A stretch of 64,000 nucleotides of DNA, taken from the NCBI RefSeq assembly GCF_000002875.2, contig NC_009415.2:134001-198000 (forward strand). Reading direction: 5' to 3'. Made by a program: the position numbers and the translations under genes. The DNA comes from Leishmania infantum JPCM5. Lineage: Eukaryota; Euglenozoa; Kinetoplastea; Trypanosomatida; Trypanosomatidae. The notes under the pieces were generated by a model. It saw nothing but the letters and a program-made list of their open reading frames with translations. It searched no databases and was not told the origin of the DNA. Positions 1 to 11,166 of the stretch are shown here, piece after piece. How positions within the stretch are numbered: the first letter of the stretch is position 1; each line of letters begins with the position of its first letter.

Positions 1-566
1 CACTTAGCAGCCTCGATCTGCAACGACCGGGTGCGGTGCGGCGGCGGCTTCTGCTTCTTCTTACGGATACGAGCCACCTCCGCGGCAGAGGCGGCCCCCG
101 GTGCCCCGCCGGCGCCACACAACCTCGGGTGCAAAGCAAGGGCGTCGCTGCCCTTTGGCGTAAAGTGCGTCGGCACGGCAGGAAGGCCGGCCACCATGGC
201 ACCGCTCACCTCGGTGGTGCTTATGGACTGATCATTGCCATGGAGCCGGAACCCTCGTGAAATGCCGGGGAGAGGGCTCAACATGCCAGGCTTCAGAGGC
301 GTCATAACGGTGTCCTGGCGATCTAGAGCAGAAGCCACACTGGGACTGGGGCGGTACCCTGCTGAGCCTACGCGGGACACAGAGTCGAGAAAGTTCGAGT
401 CCACCCCGTACGGGGAATGCGAAACCTCTGAGAAGGGCAGAGAGTCGAAGCTGTCAATGTTCATGACGGCCCAATTCGCACCTTTAAAGGCCCCGACCGG
501 GTCGCTGTAGGACATCTCCGAGTCATCGGATGATGTCGACACTACAGCAAGCGGTATCTTTGGCAT
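1..566 (-). CDS. Unrecognised protein, N-terminal part (runs off left edge)
   Basis: Seen: from an ATG at 566-564 the minus strand stays open for 188 codons to base 1 with no stop, so the C-terminus lies outside the window. The protein starts MPKIPLAVV, is rich in Ser, Pro and Gly, and ends at the edge in a basic stretch (RKKKQKPPPHRTR) followed by SLQIEAAK. Most codons end in G or C, as in the neighbouring genes. Upstream there is a pyrimidine-rich run and a CAG at about 596-600 that could be the spliced-leader acceptor, giving a 5' UTR of about 30 nt. The visible part has no domain I can name; the low-complexity start followed by a basic patch would fit a regulatory or RNA-binding protein, but that is a guess. 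It would be the gene after (3' of) the calpain array in the transcription unit. Confidence 0.75.
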   Translation of the reverse strand, partial: MPKIPLAVVSTSSDDSEMSYSDPVGAFKGANWAVMNIDSFDSLPFSEVSHSPYGVDSNFLDSVSRVGSAGYRPSPSVASALDRQDTVMTPLKPGMLSPLPGISRGFRLHGNDQSISTTEVSGAMVAGLPAVPTHFTPKGSDALALHPRLCGAGGAPGAASAAEVARIRKKKQKPPPHRTRSLQIEAAK

Positions 567-2738
567 GCTGACGCTACCTGTGTATGCTTTCTCTACTGCG
601 CATGAGACGGGGGAGAGGAGGGGGGAGCGTCCGCGGGGCTACGCGTCGACGCAGGCTGCTGCTGAGCGGGTGAAAAAAAAATGAAAACGGCGCACACAAA
701 CAGCTGCTCTCAAGCATGGGCGGCACGACGGAGGTCAGAGTCGGCCGGGAAGGGGCCAGAAGAAGAGATGAGCAGTGCAAGAGGAACAGCAAGAATACGG
801 GGAGTGCAACTACACAGGGGAAAAAATGGGGGGGGCACGAACGGAACAAGCTAGCAAGAAAGAGAAGAGTGATGCCGATGATAGGAGGCCCCCTCCGTCC
901 CCTCTTTTGGTTGGTGAGACACCACTGAGACACCGGAGAGGCGGGGGAGAGCAAGGAGACTCCGAAAAGGAGAGACGTAGACGCACAGGCTTGGGTACTA
1001 TGTGCACGTGCGCCCCAGCTGGCAGATCATATCAAACGACAGACAGAGATATGCACATATATATGTATGCACAAACAAGCAATAAGAGCCTAACGAGCGC
1101 ACTCTCCTCCCCTCCACCCTCACGCAGCTACGCCCAGACGGGGGCGAGAGAAGCTAAAACAAGTACGACCCGCGATCTCTTTGTGCGCAGAGTGGCGTGC
1201 GTGTGTGGCGGAGTGCGTATGCGTAATGGATGTCTCGTTGGGTGCGTCAGGGAGACCAAGTAACAGGGGGGAAGCAGGCAGGCGAGAGCGAAAGATGAGC
1301 TCAAGTAATCCATCTTCCAAAGGTTAGGCTAAGCAGAAAGAGATTGCACAATGACCGACAACTGTATACATGGAGCAGAAGGCAGGTGGCGCGAGATGAG
1401 CGGCAGCAGTGATGGCGGCGTTGGGGCAGGCTATGGTGCTACTCGCAGTGCAACAGCGCAGGGCGCCCTTCGTCAGTGGGTGTGGCCCCTCAGCAACGAC
1501 GCGCAGCCACGCGTTTCGGCCAGCAACTGTACAGCTGCGAAGAGAGCGAAAGTAAGGGAGTTGGTGTGTGTGTGTGTGCTGAGGGAGGGCGTTGACGGAA
1601 GTATAAGGGGAGGCGTCTCAGCGCGCCCCTATGCCTAGATACGTCGGGGGAAGTGTGCCTGTGCTTTCCCTACCCACGCAGTCGCTGCGCCAGTAAGCGA
1701 ATGTACACCGGGCCAACAAAGAATCGGGTGAGGTGGTGCTTTCACAGCACCACCTTCTCACAGGGTTGGCGCAGACGAACACGAGGAAGAGAGAGGGGCG
1801 GATGAGACGAGTACTCTGTTCAGTGTTGTACGGTGGGGCCCTGTGGAGTTGGAGGAGAGAGAAGACGGCGGCCGGAGAGTGGTGTGGTGTGAACATTTCG
1901 ATGAGGGCATGCACGACTGCGAAAGCGCATAGCAACAGCTCATCTGTGGAGAAAGAAGCGAGAGCGCAGGAGGAACCCGGAAGACTCATGCCTCCATTAC
2001 CCTTGCAGTTCTGTTAGTTGCCTGCACGACTGTTGCGGGAAGTCTTAGAAATGATGCAGGAGAACGCCAAGCGTTCTTCGTGCCTCATGTAAGAATGGTA
2101 CGAGCCGATCTGGTGCGGGTAATGTATTGCCGTCGGGGGGGGGACACTGCCCGCTACTCTGCACGTCGCAGCTACGCGTGGGCGTGATCAGGTGTGTGTG
2201 TGTGTGTGTGTGTGTGCGTGCGTGTCTGAACCCTTTTCGTGCAGTCGTGTCCTTGTGCAGACCAGTGACACAGCAGACGAAAGGAGACAGCAACAAAGCA
2301 AAACGCGCACGCACACATGCATACGCATACACATATACACAGACACTCACAAGACAGCGCTGCACGCCAATGAAGTTGTACAACACCACGTCGGCCGAGA
2401 GACACGCGTACCGCATGACGTGCAAAGAGCATGCGCGAGCAAGCAAATAATGGCAGATGAGGAGAGCGGGGTGGTGGTGGTGATGGTGGCGAAAAAAAAA
2501 ATATATAACGACAATAGAAAGGAATACATGAGCGCATAACGGCCACACGATACATCATCATCATCCAATATCAAGGAAAGAAAGAAAGCACGCAAGACGC
2601 TCGCACACAGCATTCCTTGCGAGCGAGCGGCACAGACTCTTTACATCGACCGTAACGAGGTGAAACACGTGAGCACCTGATCGGGGCTAAGGAATGTCTT
2701 TGCTCTGCGCATGCTCGTCGACGTGCCCACGCGTGCCG
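567..2738. other. Intergenic spacer, 2.2 kb
   Basis: No gene seen. It lies between the start of the left-edge gene and the stop of the first calpain, so it holds the calpain 3' UTR and the 5' UTR of the edge gene. Contents are low complexity: purine-rich runs on +, a (GT)n tract at about 2192-2216, CA-rich runs at 2300-2345 and short A runs. Open frames here are short, compositionally biased and unlike the neighbouring proteins. Confidence 0.6.
2192..2216. repeat. (GT)n microsatellite
   Basis: Uninterrupted GT dinucleotide run of about 12 units in the spacer downstream of the first calpain. On the sense (minus) strand it reads as CA repeats. Confidence 0.9.
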
Positions 2739-5363
2739 TCATTCGGTGCCTGCTGCTGTTATTGGCGGTGGCACATCGCAGCCGCTGATCACGAGGTCGA
2801 CGGCCACTCCCGAGCCGCAGTGCATGCGCAGTTGCCTTGGTGAGTGACTTTGGTAGTGCATGGCTGTCGCGCTCACCTCCATCGAGGACTCAAGGAGGAT
2901 CGGCTGAGTAAGATTCTGAAAGAGAGCGGTCCCTGGTTTCGCCGTCATGAAGCGCACTGTCGCCGTGCTGCTCTCACGAGCTACCAGTGAAGTCGCAGAG
3001 GACACCGATTCGGCCCCGATTAGTTGGGCTGTTATGGTGTACGCCACATCCGAGGAAATGGAGTGCACAAACGGCGCAACATAGTAGGGGCCCTGACGCG
3101 GGTCTAGCAGATGCCCGGCAGTCACCTCTCGCTCGTACGCAAAATGCGGGTATTGGGCAACCTCAAAAACATCAGGGGTGTCGCCGCTGCTGCCACAAAA
3201 GTGAGTGCTGCCGCCGCTTCCCTTGGAGTACAGCAGGCAGCTCAGCCCCGCTAATGTTTGGCTTGCACCGATTGAGGTACTGCCAACCTTCACTGCTTGC
3301 GTCGGCAAACCAGCATCATCGAAGTCCCTCTGCGTAACGCTCGCCAAGAGGCACGTCGGTGCTGTCACTGTCACCTCCAGCACCACAGACGGCTGGCGCT
3401 GCGTAAACTCACCCTGCACCTTCACCGTACCCCAGTCGCTCGTCAGTGGTGCCACACAACCGCCTTGGAAGTACAGCGGTAAGTCCTCCAGCGCCATCCA
3501 CAACGTGCCCCCCGCCGTCTCCTCCATGGCGAACACGAGATCGCTCACCTCGTCCACCCACGACTTTCCGGCGCGGCGCCAAAGGTCAAGCCACCACTCC
3601 GCCGACCTCTTCTTCTCGGCCGTCTGACGCAGACGCGCGACGCACTGCCCATCGCCGAGCGTCTCAAGCCCTAGCACCACGGTGGCGACATTAGGGTCGA
3701 GTCCGATATCCTCGTACAGCACCACCAGCCGATCGCCTATCTCCTGTGTGCGGGCGGTGCCGCGAAAGTAGGGTTGCAGCCAACACACCAAGCTCGGCAT
3801 GTCCGTCGGTCGTTGCCGCAGCAGCCTCTTCATGAGCGCGAAGAAACGAGCTGCCTTGACGGTAGAGTCCCGCAAGTCCTCGTGTGCTGGCCAGATCTCG
3901 CGCAGCACTTCGCAAGGCCCTCCGGTGAACGCGCGGACGAAGTATTCCAGCGGCACCTCCAGCATTGCAGCGTAGGAGCCGAGCGACTTTGCGCACGCCT
4001 TCTCCAGCAAAGGCAGCCACAGCACCTGCAGGTCGTCAGCACAATGGCTGAACTCGGGGCACTGTGCAGACGCAGGAAGGAACTCGTCCAAGACACAGAG
4101 CCGCCACCAGCCCCCTGTGCACAGCCTCACGTGATAGGCCCCGACAGCCCGGTCGCGCTTGCCCTCCTGTGCCCCCTGCGGGTGAATGAAGAGGCGGCGC
4201 AGCGCCTGCGGCCAGAGGCACGTAAGCCCGATTGCGACAGAGAGCAGCAGGTGGTTGGGGAGCAGGTGCCCAGAGCGCAAACCGTCGGGGTGAAGGATGG
4301 GGCCGCGAAAGAGACGCACCTCGCGACGGACGCCGTCGTCCCCGGGGAGGTAGCTCGCAGGCAGGCGCCAGTGCAGAGGAGGTATATAAAAGCTGTCCTG
4401 GCCGTCGCGGTAGAGGGAGGCGTGGCTGGGGAAGAAATGCAGGTCGACATACCGAATCTGCTTCGCCACGCATCGGGCGACGAGGTGCGTCGTCGACACG
4501 CTACGGCGGTCCGGCAACGCGACATCCGGGCACGAGGTGGCGAGAACGCTCCAGTGCTGCTGCGGCTCTGCGCACAGTGCCTGATCCTCTTGGGGCGTCG
4601 CTGGACGCCTCGGAAGCAGCGTCGCCTTGCAGAGGTTCTCAAAGCCCACCACGCTGCCCGTGAGCAGCACCTTGGTCTCCTCCGGCCCCAGTTCCATCGA
4701 CAGCTCCTGCTGCGCCCCTTTGCCGTCTGCCGTTACGGAGTGTCCTGGCGTCACCGTCGACCCGGCCGCAATGCGGTATCTCACGTGCACCGTGTAGTAT
4801 CGAGTGTCGTTGTAGAAGGCCCAGCCGCCCCCGTCCGTCATGATGCGGTACGCCACCCCCTCATCAATCACGGAGGAGACTGTGCCCGCCACAGAAGGTC
4901 CGCAGTACCGGAAGACCGGGGTCTTCTGCCTCCATGTCGCAGGCACCGGTAGAGAATCGGGGTGGATAGTGGTCTCGTCGAACTCGTCCTGGGCCGACGA
5001 CATGCTGACTGCCGGGGAGTTGCTCCGCGGCCACGCACCCGATATCCCAGACGACGTGTGGCGCAAGACTGTGCGCGCCGGAGACGTGAATGAGAAGGCC
5101 GGAAAGCTGGGATCTGATGGCGCCATCGCCTTCTCCGACAGAGATAGTGAGGCCCCTGGCCACGCCACCTCCCGCAGCACCGCGATTCCTGCGTGGAGCA
5201 TCGCGATCCGTTTCTCTAGAGCTGAGCGACGCGCAGCCTGCTCACGGCTGCGTGACAGACGTGCTTCCAATCGCTCCAGCTTCCTTGAATTCCCCGCGAC
5301 GGCAGCCCTCAGAGAGGCGACAGACACGTCGTCCAGCTGAAACATATGATGAGGAAACACCAT
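2739..5363 (-). CDS. Calpain-like protein 1, catalytically dead (pseudopeptidase)
   Basis: 874 residues, starting at the first ATG in the frame (MVFPHHMFQ; the second Met, seven residues on, is an alternative). Order: a short helical, charged N-terminus (about 20-60), a low-complexity linker, the kinetoplastid calpain domain DUF1935 (about 150-250, with GGGWAFYND), a calpain protease-core-like region (about 300-600, with VGAYHVRLCTGGWW and the motif LWLPLLEKACAKSLGSYAA), and a beta-rich C-terminal domain. The active-site loop that reads GHLGDCW in the intact paralogue at 25345-27468 reads GHLLPNH here, so the nucleophile Cys is Asn (about residue 370). The segments that should carry His and Asn are also replaced. 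A structural or regulatory role in the cortex is inferred from the family; proteolysis is very unlikely. It is the last calpain of the array in transcription order and shares a 255-bp upstream module with calpain 3. Confidence 0.93.
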   Translation of the reverse strand: MVFPHHMFQLDDVSVASLRAAVAGNSRKLERLEARLSRSREQAARRSALEKRIAMLHAGIAVLREVAWPGASLSLSEKAMAPSDPSFPAFSFTSPARTVLRHTSSGISGAWPRSNSPAVSMSSAQDEFDETTIHPDSLPVPATWRQKTPVFRYCGPSVAGTVSSVIDEGVAYRIMTDGGGWAFYNDTRYYTVHVRYRIAAGSTVTPGHSVTADGKGAQQELSMELGPEETKVLLTGSVVGFENLCKATLLPRRPATPQEDQALCAEPQQHWSVLATSCPDVALPDRRSVSTTHLVARCVAKQIRYVDLHFFPSHASLYRDGQDSFYIPPLHWRLPASYLPGDDGVRREVRLFRGPILHPDGLRSGHLLPNHLLLSVAIGLTCLWPQALRRLFIHPQGAQEGKRDRAVGAYHVRLCTGGWWRLCVLDEFLPASAQCPEFSHCADDLQVLWLPLLEKACAKSLGSYAAMLEVPLEYFVRAFTGGPCEVLREIWPAHEDLRDSTVKAARFFALMKRLLRQRPTDMPSLVCWLQPYFRGTARTQEIGDRLVVLYEDIGLDPNVATVVLGLETLGDGQCVARLRQTAEKKRSAEWWLDLWRRAGKSWVDEVSDLVFAMEETAGGTLWMALEDLPLYFQGGCVAPLTSDWGTVKVQGEFTQRQPSVVLEVTVTAPTCLLASVTQRDFDDAGLPTQAVKVGSTSIGASQTLAGLSCLLYSKGSGGSTHFCGSSGDTPDVFEVAQYPHFAYEREVTAGHLLDPRQGPYYVAPFVHSISSDVAYTITAQLIGAESVSSATSLVARESSTATVRFMTAKPGTALFQNLTQPILLESSMEVSATAMHYQSHSPRQLRMHCGSGVAVDLVISGCDVPPPITAAGTE

Positions 5364-5552
5364 CGTTTTGTGTGCGGTGGCGGTAAAAGGAAGACACGGC
5401 AACGCGGAGGCGCGCCACCCCCCTCCTGCAGCGCGTCTCTGCGTGTGAAGGGAGACAGTATGCCTCAGTATCTATCGCCTTTCGCTTCTGTGCGAAGCTA
5501 GCAAGGCACAACATCAAGAGGGCGTATTCATGTCTGTGTTTAGATGCCAGCG

Positions 5553-5807
5553 TTTCCGTTGGCTCGCCAGCGTCAGAGAGAAACAGAGCGGGAAGAGAGA
5601 AAAAGTCACACGGAGGGCAAGAGCGGCTCAGCATATATTCGTCTCCGTCGATCAGACTTCACGTCTGCGGTCCTGCCCCCTACACCACGGGGCCACACGG
5701 GCCGGTATCGAGCACGCCTTTACACAAGCGCGTCCGTACCCGAGCACACCAGGACACGGGTACCGACGAGAGTGCAGGGCAAACGGTCCTTCCAGCTTTC
5801 CGGCTCC
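5553..5807 (-). repeat. Calpain 5'-flank module, copy A
   Basis: About 255 bp matching 16250-16504 at a constant offset of 10,697 with only a few mismatches and no gap. It sits about 190 bp upstream of the calpain 1 start. On the sense strand its 3' part is pyrimidine-rich (CTTTTTCTCTCTTCC), so it may carry a trans-splicing polypyrimidine tract. Best explained as a remnant of the tandem duplication that made the calpain array, or later gene conversion. Confidence 0.85.
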
Positions 5808-6958
5808 TTGGTTGGAGACAAGAAGCTGGTTGGATGAGCGTGGGAAGGGGTGGAAGCTTACTTTCATGGCACGAACAGCGGAAATAATCAGAGGGAGGGG
5901 TTTATGAGGTGGCAGAGGAGGGGGGATTTCTCAAAGAATATGGAGACCTGAAGGAGCAGTTACAGGTCGAACAGAGACATCGTCTCTGCACGGAAGAAAA
6001 AAAAAGAAAATTCGACCGCCCCGCCGCCACCACCCCACCCCCTCACCTATCTCGTCGCACCGTCGCGTGCAGAGAAAAGCTTACAAGAATAAAAACAAGA
6101 CAACGGAAAACAAAGAAACGTATACATGTATACATATATGTAGATGTGTACATAGATGCTTTTTGTGGGTGTGTCCTTTCCTAGCAGGCATTGGGTGCAC
6201 ACTCGGCTGCTGGCTCGGGACGCAAAAAAAAGGGTACTGGGCTTGTGAGCGAGAGTTCGTCACGAGCGCTCCCTGAGCATGGCACACTTTCGCCTTAGTA
6301 AATTTCATCGGCGTGCGTGCTACATAACGAGAGAGAGAGAGCGACAAAATCAGGCGAAAAAAAAAAGGAAACGCGGTCGTGGAGGACGTACAGGCAAAGC
6401 AGCCTTTACAGCACGTAGCGGGCCACAGATGGCATGATGATAGGCTCCTTCACGAGGCAACGCTGCAGCACACGCCTGTTCAGTTTTGCATGTCGCGCCC
6501 GCAAGGAAAAGCTAAGCAAGAATCTGATGGGTGGGGCCTCACGACCTGCAGAGTGCACGGCGCTTCGGTGATCGATGTCGGTGGGCCTGTGCAGACTTTT
6601 TTCCATGGCTGGCACAGTCACTGCACAGACCAAAGAAAGGACAGAAGACGCGAGGAGGCGCAAGCATGTGCACACAGGCTTTGAAATGGAGAACACGCCA
6701 CCAAACCGAGTGTGAAAGAGGTTCGAGGAAGCACAGTGCGCCACGGAGAACGTGCACCTCGTTTCTACAGCGCACAAAGCCACAGCATGAGGAATGACCG
6801 GGAGTGGAGAAGGACAGCGATACAATACACACAGCCGCGCCTCCGCGGGCGTCCAGCACCGCCATACCCGTGACAGTTAAGCCCATAACGCACCACCTGC
6901 GCAGCCCGAACGCACAATAACAACATGGAAGCTTTTCTCCTCCCTCATCAACGTGTGT

Positions 6959-7950
6959 CCGTTCCACAATGAGCCGTCCGCAAATGTATACACATACAAG
7001 CGCAGCTCATCTGTCTTCGTAGGCACACGGCCAAAGCCTCGTCGCCTCGGACGAGCTGTGCAGCCGTCGAGCCGGGCCATGCGTCTGACGAGCCTGGGTG
7101 GACAGCAATGTCGTGATGCAAGCGGGCCGCACCAAGTCCCCTGTTCCAGGACGGAAGCAGCGGCGCCCGTCGTGCGGGTAGTGAGGAAGCGGTGATCTAG
7201 GTGCACGCCGCACGAGCTCACGGCGGAAGTTGGCCTGCCTCAAGCCAGGGCACTCTGAGGCCCTGAGCATCCTGCCTGCGTATGCCATGCTTCACCCTCA
7301 GTCGCCTCAGGCCGCGGCATTGCATAATATAGTGTCGAGACTCTGTACAATGGAGTCTGGAGAGCTCGATGGTGTAGCTCGGGGTGCTCCGCGGACGCTT
7401 CCGGCACCTGCGCCGCATCAGCCCACCCCGATCGGATGCAGGAGACGCCGCACACTTCGCACGCATGCGCTGTGGGGCTGATCGGTGTGCATACTTCTGC
7501 GCCTTTGTCGCCCATCACGCGCGTTCCCCCGCCCCCCGGCCTCCGGGCGCCTTCTTCGGACGTGATAGACCATGCCAGCTGTGCATGACAGCGCGCACAG
7601 TGCTCGCATTTATTCGCATCCTGTGGCCAGCTTCAGGACGGCGTTGTTGCCTGGGGAGGGGGCGTGTCTGGGGTTGGCTTGCCCGCATGTGACGCGACAG
7701 GTAGGGCGCTGCCCTCCGTCTGTGGCCGCAGGGGCGTTCCACCTTCTTCTGAATCCGCACGCCTCTCACACGAGTGGGTGTCACACAGGCGGAAGAAACC
7801 CACGCATGAGCATGCGTCTGCGCTCAACGTACCCATAGCCTGCTATAGTTGCCGAGTAGCCGACAGGATGCGCAGTGGGCTGGTACACGCCTGACCATGA
7901 CCACTAGTCTCCCCGGTAAGGCGCCAGGCCAGGCTTGTCTGCCGACACCA
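6959..7950. repeat. 990-bp direct repeat R1, left copy
   Basis: Matches 38167-39158 at a constant offset of 31,208 with no gaps; I see about three differences, mainly at the ends. Flanking sequence is unrelated on both sides, and no clear target-site duplication is visible. Part of it (about 7060-7400) is clearly but distantly related to 18470-18835, so the unit looks like a SIDER-type retroposon or a larger unit containing one. The longest frames inside are short and identical in both copies, with no recognisable protein. Confidence 0.9.
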
Positions 7951-8292
7951 AAGGTCCGCAGCGCATACGCGAGGGCAGGCCGCAGGCTCTTTCGATTTCC
8001 CGCAGAGTGGGCACCAGACCGTCGTACCACGGCGAGGTGTCCTGCATCGTCACTGAGCGACAGAGTGAAAAAAAAAAAAAGAAATGATAAACAGCAGCGA
8101 TTTTACAGAGCTTCATACATGGCGGCGTTCCAGCCGATTCGCGTGTGCGTGTCCCCGCACAGTGTACGTACATCGTTCGTGCAGAAGCGAGAGAGCATGG
8201 CAGCAACAAAACATACTTCACAGGTTAGCGAGCAGCCGACAGCAAAGGAAGAAGAGCGGCGCCTTCGTGCAAACCTCTGCACCTCTAGCGCC

Positions 8293-11166
8293 TCAGCCAA
8301 TGCTGCTGCCGCACCCTACGCGTGCAACCCCGTCCGGCCCGCGAATCTGAAACGACACCGCCGCCACGCTCTCGAGTTGCCGAGTCGAGAAGCTGCGTCG
8401 GTTGTGAAACACCGCAGAGTTAGACGGGAGCTGCACCGCCCGCATCCGCAGCTTTCCCGTTTTTGTCGGCGCTGTGGAGGAGACAAAGCCCAGTGTGAAG
8501 AGCTTGTTGCGCATATCCCCCCGTGAGCGGGGGATGACGTAGTACGGGTGCTCCGAGGGCTTCAAGGTGACACGGAGCGCCGTATCGCGGCCTAAGACGT
8601 AGTTCAGGTGCTCTGTGGGGGTGTCTGGGTCCGTGGAGCACACATGCCGAATGCGCTGATCAGCCGAGGACTCCCCGCCGACACCCTCGCCCGCCTCATC
8701 GTCGCCGCAATGGCTGCTGACAGAGAGCATCAGTGGGCGCAGCGCTCGGTTCGGGTGATCTGGAGACATACCGCGATCGTCCTCCTGGGACAAGATGCAG
8801 TACGCTTCCACGGGACCTGCGCTCTCTGCAGAGGTGTCGACGCTCACCTCCAAGACGAAAGAGGGTATCCCGTCTTTGAAGAAACCTCGCACGCGGCAGT
8901 CATGTGCCCAGTCCCAACGACTACAGCACACACCGCCCCCCTCAAACATAGCTAGAGCCTCAGACCAGTCCAACCACAAACTCGCGAGCTCCGGCCCGCC
9001 ATCACTATCCATCCCGCACAAGCGGGCTAGCTGCGGCTCCTGCTGCCACCGTGCGCTCCCAGCACACCACAGCCCGCTGCTACAGAGCTTCAAGGTGGGG
9101 CACCGAATTTGAAGAAGCCGAAAACTGCCGTGCCGAACGAGCCGCAGAACCGCGTACGACATGCCGAACATCATGCCAATTTGCGCTGCCTGGGCCTCGG
9201 CCGGCCCGTCGTCCGGCAGGCTCAGGAACACGAGATAGCCGCGTTGATGCACCTTCTCCTCCAGAGAGGTGAACAGGTGCTCGGACAGTGGGCTGTAGGA
9301 GGTGCGTTCGCTCGCGCGCGCGCCGGCACTGCTCCGCACCGCCTCCGCCCACTCATCATAGAAGTGAAACGTCGGAAATCCGGTGAGATCCTGCAGCGCC
9401 TCGAGCGCGCTACCGCATTGGATGGCAGCGTAGGAACCGTGCAGCTTCGCGTACGCCTTTTCGAGCAGCGGATACCAGAGCTTGCGCAAGTCGTGAGAGC
9501 AGCGGCCCAGGTTCGGGCCCTTGAGCGACGCTGGCAAGTAACTATCGACGACGGTGGGCGTCCACCAGCCGCCGTGGCTCAGTGCGACGCGGTATGCCCC
9601 GACAGCGCGCTCGCAGATGCCGGCATCCGCAGAGACGGGGTGCCGAAAAATTCGAGCGACCTGCGTGGGGTGCTCAGCGAGACAGCAGGCGGCACTGCAC
9701 AGGTACACCGCACCGCCTTCCCCCGCACACGGGTCTGTCGGAAGCACCGAGCGAGCGAAGAGGCACGCTTCCGAGCGCTGTGAGGCGGGCAGGTACTCGC
9801 AGGGGCGCCGCCAGGACATATCCCAGAGGAAGACGTCATCGACACCTTTGCGGTAAAGCGATGTGCCACAGGGCGGAAAGTCGGGGTCGACAAAATGTTG
9901 CCCATTCAAAGACCCGACAGCGGCAGCCAACTCGCTGCCTTGGCCCGCACAACACTCCAGCACGTCCTCCGTGGAGAGCAGCGAGATATTCGGCTTTCCC
10001 GACTGGTGGGCGAAGCGATTCAGCAGAGCGCGCGCAGATGCGGTTGAGGCACTGGCGTGTGGATTCGTATAGCTGGAATTCACCGGCACGGCGGAAGAGA
10101 GATTCTTGAAGCCGTTTACTTGACCTACAAGCAGCACCTCCGTCTCCTGTGGCCAGACTGTCACTTGCACCTCATACTCGCCGGACACCCGCTGGTTCAC
10201 AGAGGCGTGCGGGCCGGCCGTAATGACGGATGAGGCGCCGAAGATATATTTTATGTGCATCGCGTACTGCTCCGAGTCGTTGTAGAATATCCACGACCCG
10301 TCGGCCGCAACGCAGCGGTAGAGAATGCCATTCTTGAAAGCCGGGGTGTAGAAGCCATTGATGGCGGGCTGTCCGTAGCGATACGGCTGCGGGTTGTGAG
10401 CGGCGTCGTGTGGATCCAAGTAAGGGCACGACTTCAGGGGGTCGATGTGAGCCTCGCCGAACTCGTCGACAGCGGCTGACGAGGAGACGCCGCCGGCTCC
10501 TGTTGCCGCAATTTCGTTCGAATTCGGCGGAGACAGAGAGTTGGCAGCCGACATGTGCAAAGATTTTCGAGTCATGTCAGCCGCAATAGCGGCGCCGTAG
10601 AGGTGCTGTTGCTCCGCCTCCAGCCGTGCGCATTCCGCCTCCAGATCCTCCAGCTCCTTCTCCTGCTGCTTGCAATACAACATGTAGTGACGAATGAGGT
10701 CGTACACGTCGGCATCGCGCACATTGCTCGTGAGAAAGGCAAAGTCGCCGCTGTCGTCGCTCGTGATATCCGAGTGCGACAGTTCCGCAGGCAGTGCAGG
10801 GCTGGCGCCGACGAGATGACTTGCACAGTGCACAACACTTCCCTCGAAGCCCCCCACGCCGATTTGGTTAACCTCGCTATCGTGCGAGCTTTTGAAGGTT
10901 GACGAGGAGCCAGCCCCCAACGCGGACGTGCAGGCCGCTGCAGGGGTGCAGGGAGCCGGTCCCCGCGCCGCGCTGCCAAGGGTAGAGGCAGTCAGCATAT
11001 CGCCCGCGGTGTCTGTCAAGCCGAACGATGACGGTGGCCGCAGGAACTCCTCCAGCATGGCATCCGTGACGGAGTCTTCGTCGCAAACGGGGCGGATGAT
11101 GTTGCCGTCCATTGGCGTATATATACGGGTGTGGGCGAGTATCACGCTTACCGGCTGCGACACCAT
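8293..11166 (-). CDS. Calpain-like protein 2, catalytically dead
   Basis: 957 residues from the first ATG in the frame (MVSQPVSVIL). A second ATG 18 codons on (MDGNIIRP, base 11112) is equally possible. A good acceptor (CTTTTTTTCTGCAG) ends three bases before the first ATG. Order: Ser/Ala-rich start, a short charged coiled-coil-like helix rich in Glu (about 157-190), DUF1935 (about 240-360, with GSWIFYND), protease core (about 420-780) and C-terminal beta domain. All catalytic positions have changed: the GDCW loop reads GAVY (Cys to Val, about 487), the His loop TGHSY reads FGMSY (His to Met, about 669) and the RNPW motif reads RCPT (Asn to Cys, about 689). Structural core motifs such as VGAYRVALSHGGWW and LLEKAYAKLHGSYAAI are kept, so the fold is probably intact. 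Confidence 0.93.
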   Translation of the reverse strand: MVSQPVSVILAHTRIYTPMDGNIIRPVCDEDSVTDAMLEEFLRPPSSFGLTDTAGDMLTASTLGSAARGPAPCTPAAACTSALGAGSSSTFKSSHDSEVNQIGVGGFEGSVVHCASHLVGASPALPAELSHSDITSDDSGDFAFLTSNVRDADVYDLIRHYMLYCKQQEKELEDLEAECARLEAEQQHLYGAAIAADMTRKSLHMSAANSLSPPNSNEIAATGAGGVSSSAAVDEFGEAHIDPLKSCPYLDPHDAAHNPQPYRYGQPAINGFYTPAFKNGILYRCVAADGSWIFYNDSEQYAMHIKYIFGASSVITAGPHASVNQRVSGEYEVQVTVWPQETEVLLVGQVNGFKNLSSAVPVNSSYTNPHASASTASARALLNRFAHQSGKPNISLLSTEDVLECCAGQGSELAAAVGSLNGQHFVDPDFPPCGTSLYRKGVDDVFLWDMSWRRPCEYLPASQRSEACLFARSVLPTDPCAGEGGAVYLCSAACCLAEHPTQVARIFRHPVSADAGICERAVGAYRVALSHGGWWTPTVVDSYLPASLKGPNLGRCSHDLRKLWYPLLEKAYAKLHGSYAAIQCGSALEALQDLTGFPTFHFYDEWAEAVRSSAGARASERTSYSPLSEHLFTSLEEKVHQRGYLVFLSLPDDGPAEAQAAQIGMMFGMSYAVLRLVRHGSFRLLQIRCPTLKLCSSGLWCAGSARWQQEPQLARLCGMDSDGGPELASLWLDWSEALAMFEGGGVCCSRWDWAHDCRVRGFFKDGIPSFVLEVSVDTSAESAGPVEAYCILSQEDDRGMSPDHPNRALRPLMLSVSSHCGDDEAGEGVGGESSADQRIRHVCSTDPDTPTEHLNYVLGRDTALRVTLKPSEHPYYVIPRSRGDMRNKLFTLGFVSSTAPTKTGKLRMRAVQLPSNSAVFHNRRSFSTRQLESVAAVSFQIRGPDGVARVGCGSSIG

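Larger units (their letters stand above)
5364..8292. other. Intergenic spacer with two duplicated modules
   Basis: No gene seen in the 2.9 kb between calpains 1 and 2. It contains the 255-bp module shared with the calpain 3 upstream region (5553-5807) and the left copy of the 990-bp direct repeat (6959-7950). Just beyond the latter is a run of A at about 8068-8080. The rest is purine-rich low-complexity sequence typical of UTRs in this window. Confidence 0.6.

Noticed and set aside
2192..2216. Microsatellites as a CRISPR-like or regulatory array
   Set aside because: Simple dinucleotide runs without spacers in a eukaryotic genome; nothing beyond low complexity is supported.
3774..4952. 392-codon plus-strand frame
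   Set aside because: Antisense shadow of calpain 1, which has clear domain evidence on the minus strand.
5364..5402. Extended start of calpain 1 and similar extensions of calpain 2 and the ABC transporter
   Set aside because: These begin at non-ATG codons (TTG or GTG); nuclear kinetoplastid genes are expected to start at ATG, so the first ATG was used.
7007..7894. Short frames shared by both R1 copies
   Set aside because: They are identical because the DNA is duplicated; several overlap in different frames and none resembles a known protein.
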